This document shows, piece by piece, positions 35,345 to 43,590 of a stretch of DNA of 64,000 bases. The stretch is from positions 483,543 through 547,542 of the forward strand of contig NZ_LXFU01000051.1 of assembly GCF_001657485.1 (NCBI RefSeq). Reading direction: 5' to 3'. Every line of letters begins with the position of its first letter. Within the stretch, counting starts at the first letter, position 1. This DNA is from Rhizobium sp. WYCCWR10014 (GTDB lineage: Bacteria; Pseudomonadota; Alphaproteobacteria; Rhizobiales; Rhizobiaceae). Both the position numbers and the translations under genes were made by a program. The notes under the pieces are model-generated. The model was given only the letters and a program-made list of their open reading frames with translations. It was not told where the DNA came from and did no database searches.

Positions 35345-36967
35345 TTATCGTTTTAGCTTTCGGTCCATGATGCGTTTGTTATATTTCGCCGCTAGCGCGG
35401 GTGCGGCGGCCAAGACGCGCTTTTCAATCTCATCCTTCTGTTCCTGCGACACTGCGCCAGGGCTGAACTCGCAAAGCGCTTCGATGACCTCCGCGCGGGA
35501 CTGCCCGTGCTCTCCAATGCTCTCAGCGATCACGCGGTCCTCGACAGATTGCCAATCTACCTCCGTGGGTTCGGTGGTTGCGAGTTCTTGAGCCGCTATT
35601 TTGCCCAGGGTACTTCTCGCGCCAAGCGACTTCTGCAGGGCCGTGAAGCCGCCGACCCGCTTTCGAAATTCCTCGTCTTCATTGAAGGGTGGCTGGAAGG
35701 AAGATCGACTGGCAACCTCCTTCGTGCGCATCCGAGTGATGAATGACGGAACAGACGGCTTTGGCGCATCTATCTCCCCATCTGTGAAAAGATTGGGGAA
35801 TAGCCGCTCGCGGTAATCAAGTGGGAAAGCTATCCGCACGGGTGTTTTCGGTGAGGCGGATTTCAGAAAGCCATGATCGAGTAGGGCCTTCAATGTGTTT
35901 CGCGCTGTACGGTCGGGCGACTTCGTGATGAAGCCGATATCACCGCGATCTATCGAGCCATGTTTCAGGACTGCCGAGATGATGTCCGGGGCACGCTTAT
36001 CGTCGATAACATCTTCGATCAATTTGCGATAACGGCTCTCAAGCTTGTCGAAAGAGAAGACAGCATTGGAAAACTGAATCTGGTCAAGGGCCACCGACAA
36101 GAACCATTCGCAATAGTCTTGAAGTGCCTTTGCGGAAAGATTGCCTCGGCCATCTCTATCATTCATGCGCTGCTGGTCGGCATGGTCCATCATGCTTTTG
36201 TATTCTGTCTTGTCTTTGAGGCCTCGGGCCAAGCCACGCGATATGGACCACAGCCCTTTCCCGCCCACGCCTGCTTCCTGAGCCATGGCGTGCGACATCA
36301 GTCGGCTCACCCGGCCGTTCCCGTCCATGAAAGGATGGATGAAGTTAAGACGATGATGCGCCGCCGCGATCGCGATAATCTTGTTGGTAGCTCCGGCCTG
36401 CGCGGCTGCGTAGCGCTTGGAAAAGTGATCCATGAACGCTTTGACACACGGAGAAGATGGCGGCTGGTGCCGACCGACGGAGACATCGTCTTCGGTTTTT
36501 GATCTGAACGCGCCGGGAACGATCTCGACCTTAGGTCCATCGCGGCCTTCGACGAAACGGAATTCTTCCGGCATCTCCTCATAAAAGCGACGATGTACCC
36601 AAGCGATGAACTCCGAAGATGTTGGTGATGGTAACGCACCATCCCGGCTCAAACGGTCAATTTCACGCTGAACGACAACATGTGCCTTGGCCTCCAAGAC
36701 CAGAGGGCGCGTGGCCCCCTCGATTTCGGTGCCCGCGAGCGCTCGCTCGATGTCCTTGGGACGCGTATTGTGCCCTTCGATCAGGTTGGAGTAATAGCAG
36801 TTCATCACCCTCACGAGGTCAGACAGCTCGAAGGCGGCGTCGTTGTGCAGGCCGTGGCCCAGCTTCGCGGCTGCCGCCTGCATCTCCACCACGAGATCGG
36901 AGATCGAGGATGGGATGCTTTCCTCGAAAAATGCGGGCTCAATTCGGGTCGGGACTTCTTCTGTCAT
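35345..36967 (-). CDS. Fic-domain AMPylase (class II, self-inhibited)
   Basis: About 540 residues from ATG 36965-36967; ATG 36997 is ten codons upstream, but that leader overlaps one of the promoter repeats, which favours the shorter form. Fic core 'HPFMDGNGRVSRLM' (catalytic His about 211), with the flap and 'SxxxEG' inhibitory motif (YYSNLIEGHN) N-terminal to it, as in class II Fic proteins. A winged-helix-like region follows (ISAVLKHGSIDRGDIGF, RNTLKALLDHGFL), then a long charged tail. Such proteins usually transfer AMP to a host or self target. No antitoxin gene is adjacent. Confidence 0.88.
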   Translation of the reverse strand: MTEEVPTRIEPAFFEESIPSSISDLVVEMQAAAAKLGHGLHNDAAFELSDLVRVMNCYYSNLIEGHNTRPKDIERALAGTEIEGATRPLVLEAKAHVVVQREIDRLSRDGALPSPTSSEFIAWVHRRFYEEMPEEFRFVEGRDGPKVEIVPGAFRSKTEDDVSVGRHQPPSSPCVKAFMDHFSKRYAAAQAGATNKIIAIAAAHHRLNFIHPFMDGNGRVSRLMSHAMAQEAGVGGKGLWSISRGLARGLKDKTEYKSMMDHADQQRMNDRDGRGNLSAKALQDYCEWFLSVALDQIQFSNAVFSFDKLESRYRKLIEDVIDDKRAPDIISAVLKHGSIDRGDIGFITKSPDRTARNTLKALLDHGFLKSASPKTPVRIAFPLDYRERLFPNLFTDGEIDAPKPSVPSFITRMRTKEVASRSSFQPPFNEDEEFRKRVGGFTALQKSLGARSTLGKIAAQELATTEPTEVDWQSVEDRVIAESIGEHGQSRAEVIEALCEFSPGAVSQEQKDEIEKRVLAAAPALAAKYNKRIMDRKLKR

Positions 36968-36970
36968 TTG

Positions 36971-37177
36971 TTGCCGATCTTTTGATCTCGAAAACATGAT
37001 TATATTTAGGAAGTTAACATGCCTAAATCAAGAAAATTGCCGATGTTGATTGCCGATCTTTGAAGTTTGCGACATGTTGATGGTTTTGCCGATGATTGAC
37101 AGCAAATTTATACCAATAAATCATATGCTTACCTAAGGCGTAGCCGCAAACCTGCCGATGTTGCTTGCCGATCTTCG
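36971..37177. repeat. Six TGCCGAT repeats upstream of fic
   Basis: TGCCGAT occurs at 36972, 37038, 37051, 37087, 37153 and 37166, all on the same strand. The first three and the last three have identical spacing (66 and 13 bp) and are offset by exactly 115 bp, though the sequence between them is only weakly similar. The doublets read TTGCCGATGTTGATTGCCG and CTGCCGATGTTGCTTGCCG. Probable multi-site operator for a regulator of fic, or an old tandem duplication. Confidence 0.7.
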
Positions 37178-37249
37178 CTGACCACGATTTCGCCATGAAT
37201 ATCAGGCGGATCCCGCATCTGGCGGTCAGGTATTTGAGGAGCTTCACAA

Positions 37250-37290
37250 GTCTCATCGACCAGGATACAGCATCGCCGACAGGATGATCG
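37250..37290 (+). repeat. Detached copy of a response-regulator gene tail
   Basis: 36/41 match to the 3' end of the FixJ-type gene (34682-34722). Its frame encodes SLIDQDTASPTG-stop, versus GLIDQDTSSPAG-stop in the intact gene, and the differences are mostly conservative, so it probably derives from a lost paralogue. No further similarity upstream of about 37245. Confidence 0.65.
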
Positions 37291-37505
37291 GACCCCTGGG
37301 GCTGCGGCAGTCCTCTATCAGGACGCAACCGAGTCAATGCCTTTCCCCATCTTGCGGTGGGTGTCGATGAACCATGGACGGCGGCCTTGCCGAGCGTAAA
37401 AACGCGCTTCAGAGCAACCTTGAATGCCGCTGGACCTTGAATCCCGGGGTTGCATTGACGATTTGGCGAAGACCGACATGATGTAAAGGGAGCACGACGG
37501 CAGGC

Positions 37506-38243
37506 ATGAGCGAGGTTCAACGACGAGGTTTTCTGACAAGGCTTACCGCCTATGAACCGCTGACGCTGATTACGGTCGCGTCGATCGCGGGCGGACTGTT
37601 CGTGCTCCAGCGGCTGACCAGCGAAGTCCTGGAAGGCGAGACTTTTCGGTTCGACGAGGTGATCCTGCTGGCGTTGAGACGCGCGGACGATCTTGCCGTT
37701 CCGATCGGCCCCGACTGGCTGACGCATGCCGTCGACGATATCACCGCCCTCGGCGGCATCACCGTTCTCTCGCTGCTGACGGCTCTGATCACCATCTATC
37801 TTCTGTTCGACCGGCGCTGGCCGATCGCCATCTTCGTCGTTTCCTCGGTGCTGACCGGCTGGCTGGCGAGCGCGCTGCTGAAAATCCTCGTCGCCCGGCC
37901 GCGTCCCGATATCGTGCCGCATCTCGTCGAGGTGAGCGATCTCAGCTTTCCAAGCGGACATGCCATGGTCTCGGCGGTGACCTATCTGACACTTGGCGCG
38001 CTTGTGGCGCGAACGCAGCGCTATCGGTCGACGCGGATCTTCGTCATGGGCGCCGGCGTCTTCCTTGCCGTCATCATCGGCTTGAGCCGGATCTATCTCG
38101 GTGTCCATTACCCCACGGATGTCTTCGCCGGATGGTGCGCCGGCGCGCTTTGGGCGCTTTGCTGCTGGCTGATCTCGAAGCGGCTCATTCCGAGCCGCGC
38201 CCCTGATGATACCGGCGAAGGTGAAAACGGCGACATCAGATAG
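37506..38243 (+). CDS. PAP2-family membrane phosphatase
   Basis: 245 residues with about five to six membrane helices and the three PAP2 motifs: 'KILVARPRP', 'FPSGHAMVS' and 'SRIYLGVHYPTDV'. These enzymes remove phosphate from lipids such as phosphatidate, undecaprenyl-PP or phosphatidylglycerol-phosphate. The ribosome site is weak (AGGCATG). The stop is only 9 bp from the stop of the convergent MscS gene. The specific lipid cannot be told from sequence. Confidence 0.9.
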   Translation: MSEVQRRGFLTRLTAYEPLTLITVASIAGGLFVLQRLTSEVLEGETFRFDEVILLALRRADDLAVPIGPDWLTHAVDDITALGGITVLSLLTALITIYLLFDRRWPIAIFVVSSVLTGWLASALLKILVARPRPDIVPHLVEVSDLSFPSGHAMVSAVTYLTLGALVARTQRYRSTRIFVMGAGVFLAVIIGLSRIYLGVHYPTDVFAGWCAGALWALCCWLISKRLIPSRAPDDTGEGENGDIR

Positions 38244-38251
38244 CGCGGAGC

Positions 38252-39772
38252 CTATTGCGGCACCTGGAACAGGTGGCGGATACGCGTTACCAGGGAGCCG
38301 ACCGAGCGGCCGTGCAACGTGGCGCCTTCGGCCGCGAAGGAATGCTGGCCGGTCTCGATACGGTGTAAGAGGGTAGCGGCAAGCTCTTCGGCGATGCCGG
38401 GCCGGTCGTGCAGCAGCGGCGTCAGGCTCGTCTGGGCGATCTCGTAGACGACGACGAAGGTCAGGGCACGCAGGCTGGCGGCCTCGCCGACCCCGATCAA
38501 CAGTCCGCTTTCACCGAAATAATCGCCCGGCGCCAGCCGGCCGAGTTCGATTTCCTTATGGCCTTCCTGGCGCGTGGCGACCACGGCGCCGCTGCGTACG
38601 ATCATCAGCGACGCGACCGTATCGCCCTGCTCGATGAGAATGGAATCCTTCTTGTAGGTTCGCCTGGTCATCGAGGCTGCGAGCGTTTCCTTCTCGTCCT
38701 CGGTCAAGGAGGAAAACAACGGGATGGCGTCGAGAAGCTTGAGCGGCGTCGGCCGGTGCGGCTTCACCATCTCTTCCGACTGCAACTGGTCGGGCGGTGG
38801 GCCGGCTGCGTCGAGCGGCCGTGCCAAGGTGAGGCCGGCGGCCTTGATATGGCGGTAGATGAGATCGAAAATCTCGTTCTTCGCCGGGCCTGTCTGGCCG
38901 ATATCCCTGACGCGGAAGGAGAGCTCCAGCTCCACTGCATCCGATGTCAGCGACTTGATCTGCACGCCGGGTTTCGGCTCGGTCAGGATCGAGCCGCTGC
39001 TCAAAAGCACTGCGCGCATGACCTCGATGATCGCCGACGGCCCGATCGTCGGCACGACCCGGACCGTTAGTGAGGCGCCGTGACTGCGGTCAGGGCTGCT
39101 GAGATTGGTCAGCCCGACCTTGGCAAGAAAACTGTTGGGCAGGACGACGAGGTCGTTCGAGCCGTTCAGCAGATGCGTGGAGCGCCAGTTGGTCTCGACG
39201 ACACGACCCTCGACGCCGTCATTCAGCACGATCCAGTCGCCGATCGTATAGGGACGGCCGAGGTTGAGCGCGATGCCGGAAAACACGTCGCTCAGGGTGC
39301 TTTGCATCGCAAGGCCGAGGATGATGGCAAAGACGCCTGATGTGGCGATCAGCGTGCCGACGGGAAAGCTGAAGACATAGGCGACCACCGAGAGGATTGC
39401 GCCGAGATAGATCAGGCCGATGACCAGATCCTGAACGAGACGACCTTCGCGCGGTTGGCGCTCGAAGATCAGGAAGACGCGGACGAAGGCGATCAGCGCC
39501 CAGGCGGCATTGATCCACCAGACCACCTTGGCAAGGGCGATGAAGACGCGTTCGAAGGTTGAAGCCGTCGCCGGCCCGACTTCGTAGGGCACGATGTCAT
39601 GATAGAGCAGCAGGACGGTGAGCGCCGCGAAGAAAAACACCTGGCCGGCGAGCTTCCAGCTCGGGAAGGGCCGAAGCGCTATGCGCGTGATGATCGCACC
39701 GACCACGGCCAGCGTCCCGGCTTGGATGACAGGATCGGCGAGCATTCCGGACCATGTGGGATTCTCAAGCAT
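38252..39772 (-). CDS. MscS-type mechanosensitive channel with cyclic-nucleotide-binding domain
   Basis: 506 residues. Four or so membrane helices; the pore-lining helix and beta domain of MscS ('SGVFAIILGLAMQSTLSDVFSGIAL', split here by its Gly/Ala pattern, then 'YTIGDWIVLNDGVEGRVVE', 'VVLPNSFLAKVGLTN'); and from about 350 a CAP-family cNMP domain (IPLFSSLTEDEKETLA, 'LGRLAPGDYFGESGLL'). Fusions of this kind gate with cAMP or act as osmotic valves. It is single-gene and convergent with PAP2. A RIME-like repeat and a copy of its own 3' end lie just upstream. Confidence 0.9.
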   Translation of the reverse strand: MLENPTWSGMLADPVIQAGTLAVVGAIITRIALRPFPSWKLAGQVFFFAALTVLLLYHDIVPYEVGPATASTFERVFIALAKVVWWINAAWALIAFVRVFLIFERQPREGRLVQDLVIGLIYLGAILSVVAYVFSFPVGTLIATSGVFAIILGLAMQSTLSDVFSGIALNLGRPYTIGDWIVLNDGVEGRVVETNWRSTHLLNGSNDLVVLPNSFLAKVGLTNLSSPDRSHGASLTVRVVPTIGPSAIIEVMRAVLLSSGSILTEPKPGVQIKSLTSDAVELELSFRVRDIGQTGPAKNEIFDLIYRHIKAAGLTLARPLDAAGPPPDQLQSEEMVKPHRPTPLKLLDAIPLFSSLTEDEKETLAASMTRRTYKKDSILIEQGDTVASLMIVRSGAVVATRQEGHKEIELGRLAPGDYFGESGLLIGVGEAASLRALTFVVVYEIAQTSLTPLLHDRPGIAEELAATLLHRIETGQHSFAAEGATLHGRSVGSLVTRIRHLFQVPQ

Positions 39773-39788
39773 CGACCGTCCACTCGCC

Positions 39789-39838
39789 AGAGCATGATAC
39801 GGAAAAGTGTGAGCGGGTTTCAGACGACATCATGCCTC
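39789..39838. repeat. RIME-like palindromic repeat, second copy
   Basis: AGAGCATGAT ... CATCATGCCTC, inverse-oriented homologue of 17083-17132, with arms less perfect. It lies 17 bp upstream of the MscS start. Confidence 0.75.
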
Positions 39839-39890
39839 ACTCTTGAATTCCAATGATCGCTTCGTCGCATCCTGACTTCCAATCCGACTG

Positions 39891-39920
39891 CGAGGCAACC
39901 GCAAAATAGCGCCAGCATCC
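39891..39920. repeat. Direct repeat left of the DMGDH-like gene
   Basis: CGAGGCAACCGCAAAATAGC (first part) matches 42958-42988 (CGAGGCAACCGCGAGATAGC) with a few substitutions. The two copies flank the oxidoreductase gene in the same orientation, 3.07 kb apart. They could be sites of recombination that also produced the folD remnant. Confidence 0.55.
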
Positions 39921-39934
39921 AGAGCGTCAGAAGC

Positions 39935-39978
39935 GGACAGGTGACGGATCCGGGTCACCAGCGACCATCCGGGCCGCC
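39935..39978 (-). pseudogene. Remnant of an MscS-cNMP gene 3' end
   Basis: This 44-bp stretch is similar to 38266-38311, the end of the intact MscS-cNMP gene; its leftward frame reads GWSLVTRIRHLSAS against GSLVTRIRHLFQV. Only the tail is left, beside a RIME-like element. Probably the trace of a tandem paralogue. Confidence 0.5.
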
Positions 39979-40054
39979 GTTCCGCGCGGCGCTGACGATC
40001 AACCCCATGTTTGGAGCGCCCCATCCTTACGGCGTCACAAGTTCTGAAGCGCTT

Positions 40055-40090
40055 ACAGCGCCGCGCGTCTTTCAAGACATGCGGCGCTGT
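40055..40090. repeat. Long inverted repeat after the DMGDH-like gene
   Basis: ACAGCGCCGCGCGTC - TTTCAA - GACATGCGGCGCTGT: 13 of 15 pairs. It lies 66 bp past the stop of the leftward oxidoreductase gene. There is no T-run, so it may be a dispersed palindromic element or an mRNA 3' stabiliser rather than a classical terminator. Confidence 0.55.
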
Positions 40091-40155
40091 AACACTTTCA
40101 ATCCTCGCACGTGCTTTCCGAAAATCGATTCCGATCTACGGGGCGCCGATGCGCT

Positions 40156-42717
40156 TTAAGTGCGCGGCTTCAGATTTTCTGGGTCATAGATCGGCTTGTA
40201 CCCGACGCCGACAACCTCGACCGGATAACTCTCGGAAAAATACTCGACATTCAGCCTGCGTCCGACCTGGCAATGCGACCAGGGCAGATAGGCCAAGGCG
40301 ATGTTCTTTCCGACCGTTGGGCCGTAGGCGACCGAGGTCGTGTAGGACCGACGGCCAAGCTCGTCGACCAGAACCTCACCTGTGGCGGGATCGACAACTG
40401 GCATGTTGCCGACGGGATAACGCTTCACGCCTGATTTGTCGGTATTTTCGGTCATCACAAGGGTGCAGAGCATGGCCGGCTGGTGCTCGCGCGCCTTGTA
40501 TTCCAGATGTTTTGCCTTGCCGCGGAAATCGGCTTCCTTGACCTTTGGACGGGCGAGGTCGGCTTCGATCAGGTTGTACTGGGTCAAGAGGTCGGCGTTT
40601 TGCAGGCGCAGGCTCTTTTCCATGCGGCGCGAGTTTGCATAGGTCTCCACGCCGAAGGCCATCACACCGGTCGAACGCAGCGCATCCCAGACGGCGAGGC
40701 CGTCTTCGTACTTCATGTGCAGTTCCCAGCCCTGCTCGCCGACATAGGAGATGCGGAAGGCGGTGACAGGCTTGCCGGCGATTTCGATCGGCTTGATCGC
40801 CGCAAAGGCGAAGTTTTCCTGATCGAGCCCGGCCGGATCGGCGACAGCCTTCTTCAGCGTGTCGCGCGCGTTCGGACCCCAGATGCCGATCGTCACGAAT
40901 TTTTCCGAGACGTCGGTGATGATCACGTCGAGGCCGCGGTCTTCGGCGACCCGCTTCATGTAGTGCAGGTCGCGCGGGCCGGCATCGGCGCCGTTGACGA
41001 GACGGCACCGGTCGGCCATGCGGAAGACGGTGAAGTCGGCGCGCACCATGCCTTCGTCGTCGAGGAAGTGGGTGTAGATGCCCTTGCCGATGTTCGCATC
41101 GCCGCCGATCTTGGCTGCGCACAGCCATTCCATCAGCTCGACATGGTCAGGCCCCTCGATATCGACCATGTGGAAATGGCTGAGATTGACGATGCCGCAA
41201 TCCTCGCTCATCGCCAGATGCTCGGCATTCGACACGCGCCAGAAATGGCGGCTGTCCCATTCGTTCTCGCGGACCGGGACGCGGTCGGCGTATTTCTCCA
41301 GAAGGTGCTCGTTGGCGGCGTAGCCGTGCGCACGCTCCCAGCCGCCAAGTTCCATGAAGTAGCCGCCAAGCTCCTTTTCGCGCTCGTAGAAGGGCGAGCG
41401 CTTGGCGTTGCGGCCGGATGCATAGGGTTCCCGGGTGTGAACAGCCGGGAAGTAGATCTTCTGCGCGGCTTCGTAGCAGCGGCCCTCGATGAACTCTTCC
41501 GTCAACTGATGCGGATAGAAGCGGGCATAGTCGATGCTGTTGTGATCGATTTCAGTACGGCCGTCGGTCATCCAGTCGGCGATCAGCTTGCCATAGCCTG
41601 GGCCGTCCTTGACCCAGATGGCAACGCAATACCAGAGACCGCGCACCTTCTGGCTCTCGCCGCAAGACGCGCCGCCGCCGGCGGACACTTGCAGCAGGCC
41701 GTTGAAGGAGTGACCTTCGTTATAGCCGAGTTCGCCGAGGATCGGCGTCAGTTCCATGGCGCGCTCGAGCGGCTCGATGATCTGTTCCATCTCGAGATCA
41801 CGCTGCGAGGGCGAAAGGCGCGCTTCGTGCTTTTCGAGAATGTCGCGCGGATGGCACATGCGCGGATTGGTGGCTTCGTAATAGCCCCACTCGATCTGGC
41901 CGCCTTCCGTCGTCGCCGGGTCGCCGGTATCGCGCATGTAGGCGGAGTTGCCCTGGTCGCGCAGCAGCGGAAAGCCGATTTCCTTGCCGGTGCCTTCAAA
42001 CTCGTTATAGGGGCCGAAGAAGGTGAGCGGATGGTCGACCGGCATGACCGGCAGGTCTTCGCCGACCATTTCCGCGATCAGGCGCCCCCAGAGGCCGGCA
42101 CAGACGATGACGTGGTCGGCCATGATCGTGCCGCGATGGGTGACGACGCCCTTGATGCGGCCGCCTTCGACGATCAGCGACTTCGCCGGCGTGTTGCCGA
42201 AGACCTTAAGCTTGCCGGCCTTTTCGGCGGCATCGACCAGTTTGCCGGCAACGGTCTGCGAGCGGGGGATGACGAGGCCGGCATCCGGATCGTAAAGGCC
42301 GCCCATCACCTGATCTTCCTCGATCAGCGGGAACTTCTCCTTGATCTCGGAAGGGCTGACATAATGGGCGCGTGTGCCGAAAGCGCGTGCCGAGGATAGC
42401 TTGCGCTTGATTTCCTCCATCCAGGTATCGTCGCCGGTGCGTGCCACTTCGAGGCCGCCAATGCGGGCGTAGTGGCCCATCTTCTCGTAGAAATCGATCG
42501 AATATTGCGTGGTCCAGACCGACAGGTAGTCGTGGCTCGTGGTGTAACAGAAGTCCGAGGCATGGGCTGTCGAGCCGATATCGGTCGGTATGCCCGACTT
42601 ATCGATGCCGACGATATCGTCCCATCCCCGCTCGACGAGATGATGCGCGATGGAGGCGCCGACGATACCACCGAGCCCGATGATGACGACCTTTGCCTTT
42701 TCCGGAAATGCTGCCAC
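40156..42717 (-). CDS. FAD-dependent dimethylglycine/sarcosine dehydrogenase-like protein
   Basis: 853 residues. An N-terminal DAO-type FAD fold ('VVIIGLGGIVGASIAHHLVERG') followed from about residue 430 by an FAO-type linker and a GcvT (aminomethyl-folate) domain ('FRISYVGEQGWELHMKYEDG', 'ANSRRMEKSLR', 'LPWSHCQVGRRLNVEY'). Enzymes of this build oxidatively demethylate dimethylglycine, sarcosine or similar N-methyl compounds and pass the methylene group to tetrahydrofolate. Single gene, with a folD remnant just upstream, consistent with a former one-carbon operon. The exact substrate is undetermined. Confidence 0.9.
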   Translation of the reverse strand: MAAFPEKAKVVIIGLGGIVGASIAHHLVERGWDDIVGIDKSGIPTDIGSTAHASDFCYTTSHDYLSVWTTQYSIDFYEKMGHYARIGGLEVARTGDDTWMEEIKRKLSSARAFGTRAHYVSPSEIKEKFPLIEEDQVMGGLYDPDAGLVIPRSQTVAGKLVDAAEKAGKLKVFGNTPAKSLIVEGGRIKGVVTHRGTIMADHVIVCAGLWGRLIAEMVGEDLPVMPVDHPLTFFGPYNEFEGTGKEIGFPLLRDQGNSAYMRDTGDPATTEGGQIEWGYYEATNPRMCHPRDILEKHEARLSPSQRDLEMEQIIEPLERAMELTPILGELGYNEGHSFNGLLQVSAGGGASCGESQKVRGLWYCVAIWVKDGPGYGKLIADWMTDGRTEIDHNSIDYARFYPHQLTEEFIEGRCYEAAQKIYFPAVHTREPYASGRNAKRSPFYEREKELGGYFMELGGWERAHGYAANEHLLEKYADRVPVRENEWDSRHFWRVSNAEHLAMSEDCGIVNLSHFHMVDIEGPDHVELMEWLCAAKIGGDANIGKGIYTHFLDDEGMVRADFTVFRMADRCRLVNGADAGPRDLHYMKRVAEDRGLDVIITDVSEKFVTIGIWGPNARDTLKKAVADPAGLDQENFAFAAIKPIEIAGKPVTAFRISYVGEQGWELHMKYEDGLAVWDALRSTGVMAFGVETYANSRRMEKSLRLQNADLLTQYNLIEADLARPKVKEADFRGKAKHLEYKAREHQPAMLCTLVMTENTDKSGVKRYPVGNMPVVDPATGEVLVDELGRRSYTTSVAYGPTVGKNIALAYLPWSHCQVGRRLNVEYFSESYPVEVVGVGYKPIYDPENLKPRT

Positions 42718-42802
42718 GTGCTGTTCCTTCTAATTATCGCACGAACTGAAATGCCCTAACCGCGCTTGACGTACGCTTCGCGCGTGAGATGCAGGAGCCA
42801 TG

Positions 42803-42943
42803 TCAGCGCCGTAAGGTGTCACGCCCACCGAAATAGCGGAACACCGAGACGCCGCGCTTGGAAGCTGCGATGAGGATATTATGCATAAGGCGCGTGATCG
42901 TCATTGGTCCTACGCCGCCGAGTAACGGCGTAATTGCGCCAGT
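42803..42943 (-). pseudogene. folD: folD 3' remnant (methylenetetrahydrofolate dehydrogenase/cyclohydrolase)
   Basis: Leftward, residues 'GAITPLLGGVGPMTITRLMHNIL' (split: GAITPLLGGVGPMT and ITRLMHNILIAASKRG) match the conserved C-terminal signature of FolD (P-GGVGPMT). Only about 45 codons remain; the sequence upstream in frame (42944-43165) bears no resemblance to the family. FolD makes 5,10-methenyl-THF from methylene-THF, which fits the DMGDH-like gene 85 bp downstream. A repeat copied at 39891 starts 15 bp before the break point. Confidence 0.75.
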
Positions 42944-42957
42944 CCGGATCGAGGCGG

Positions 42958-42988
42958 CGAGGCAACCGCGAGATAGCGCCGGCGATCC
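42958..42988. repeat. Direct repeat right of the DMGDH-like gene
   Basis: See 39891-39920; CGAGGCAACCGCGAGATAGC plus about 11 further matching bases. It lies just upstream of the folD break point. Confidence 0.55.
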
Positions 42989-43077
42989 GCCCCCGCATCG
43001 CACGGTCAGGCAATGAATGGCGACGATCGGATATGGCGAGCCGTTGCAGCTAGCCTGTCCGCTCGCACGCCCGGGGA

Positions 43078-43317
43078 TCACGGCGCCGCAATCGCGGCAA
43101 GTCGGTCGATGTCCACAAGCACGATGTCTTCGGAAACAGGCTCGCGATTGTGCAGCCTGAACCATTCCGCGGCTTCCCGCACGCGGTCACCATGCGGCGG
43201 CGGATAGGCGCCAAGTCCGAGAACCCATTCCCGCACGGTCTCGCGCTCCATCCGCCCGGCCCGGTACCGATCGCAGACGGTTTTCGCCGATGCGACGAGA
43301 TCATTGATGCTTTTCAC
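43078..43317 (-). CDS. Small hypothetical protein (third gene of XRE operon)
   Basis: 79 residues from GTG 43315-43317, with GAGGGG five bases before it. It begins MKSINDLVASAKTVCDRY, has a Trp-rich middle (REWVLGLGAYPPPHGD, EAAEWFRLHN) and ends with IDRLAAIAAP. No family recognised. Its start is 9 bp after the stop of the acidic protein gene, so the two are co-translated. Confidence 0.6.
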   Translation of the reverse strand: MKSINDLVASAKTVCDRYRAGRMERETVREWVLGLGAYPPPHGDRVREAAEWFRLHNREPVSEDIVLVDIDRLAAIAAP

Positions 43318-43326
43318 GCGATCCCC

Positions 43327-43590
43327 TCAATGCACGGACGGCTCTTCATCCTCGAGAAACGATCGAATGCCGTCGCGCGCGACGACGGCCAGGAATTCGT
43401 CGAAGGCATCCCGATCGGTCGGAAATGGCTCGTCCCAGCGGATCAGGTCCTCCGCTTGCGTGACCACCTCCATCGTCCAGTCTTCGTTGCTGCCGGAGGT
43501 GCGGAAGATGTCGACGAGCACGGTGATCCCGTCGTCGGAGAATTCTCCCGCCAGTTCGGAGTGTTCGAGCTTTTCTTTTTTCGCCATCAT
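43327..43590 (-). CDS. Small acidic hypothetical protein (second gene of XRE operon)
   Basis: 87 residues, strongly acidic (EFSDDGITVLVDIFRTSGS, WDEPFPTDRDAFDEFL, FLEDEEPSVH). The ATG pair at 43585-43590 follows the stop of the XRE gene with no gap. The charge and size would fit an antitoxin-like or inhibitor protein, but nothing in the sequence shows it. Middle gene of a compact three-gene leftward operon. Confidence 0.6.
   Translation of the reverse strand: MMAKKEKLEHSELAGEFSDDGITVLVDIFRTSGSNEDWTMEVVTQAEDLIRWDEPFPTDRDAFDEFLAVVARDGIRSFLEDEEPSVH

Noticed and set aside
40483..42399. Rightward 638-codon frame opposite the DMGDH-like gene
   Set aside because: Shadow frame; the leftward protein has full FAD and GcvT motifs.
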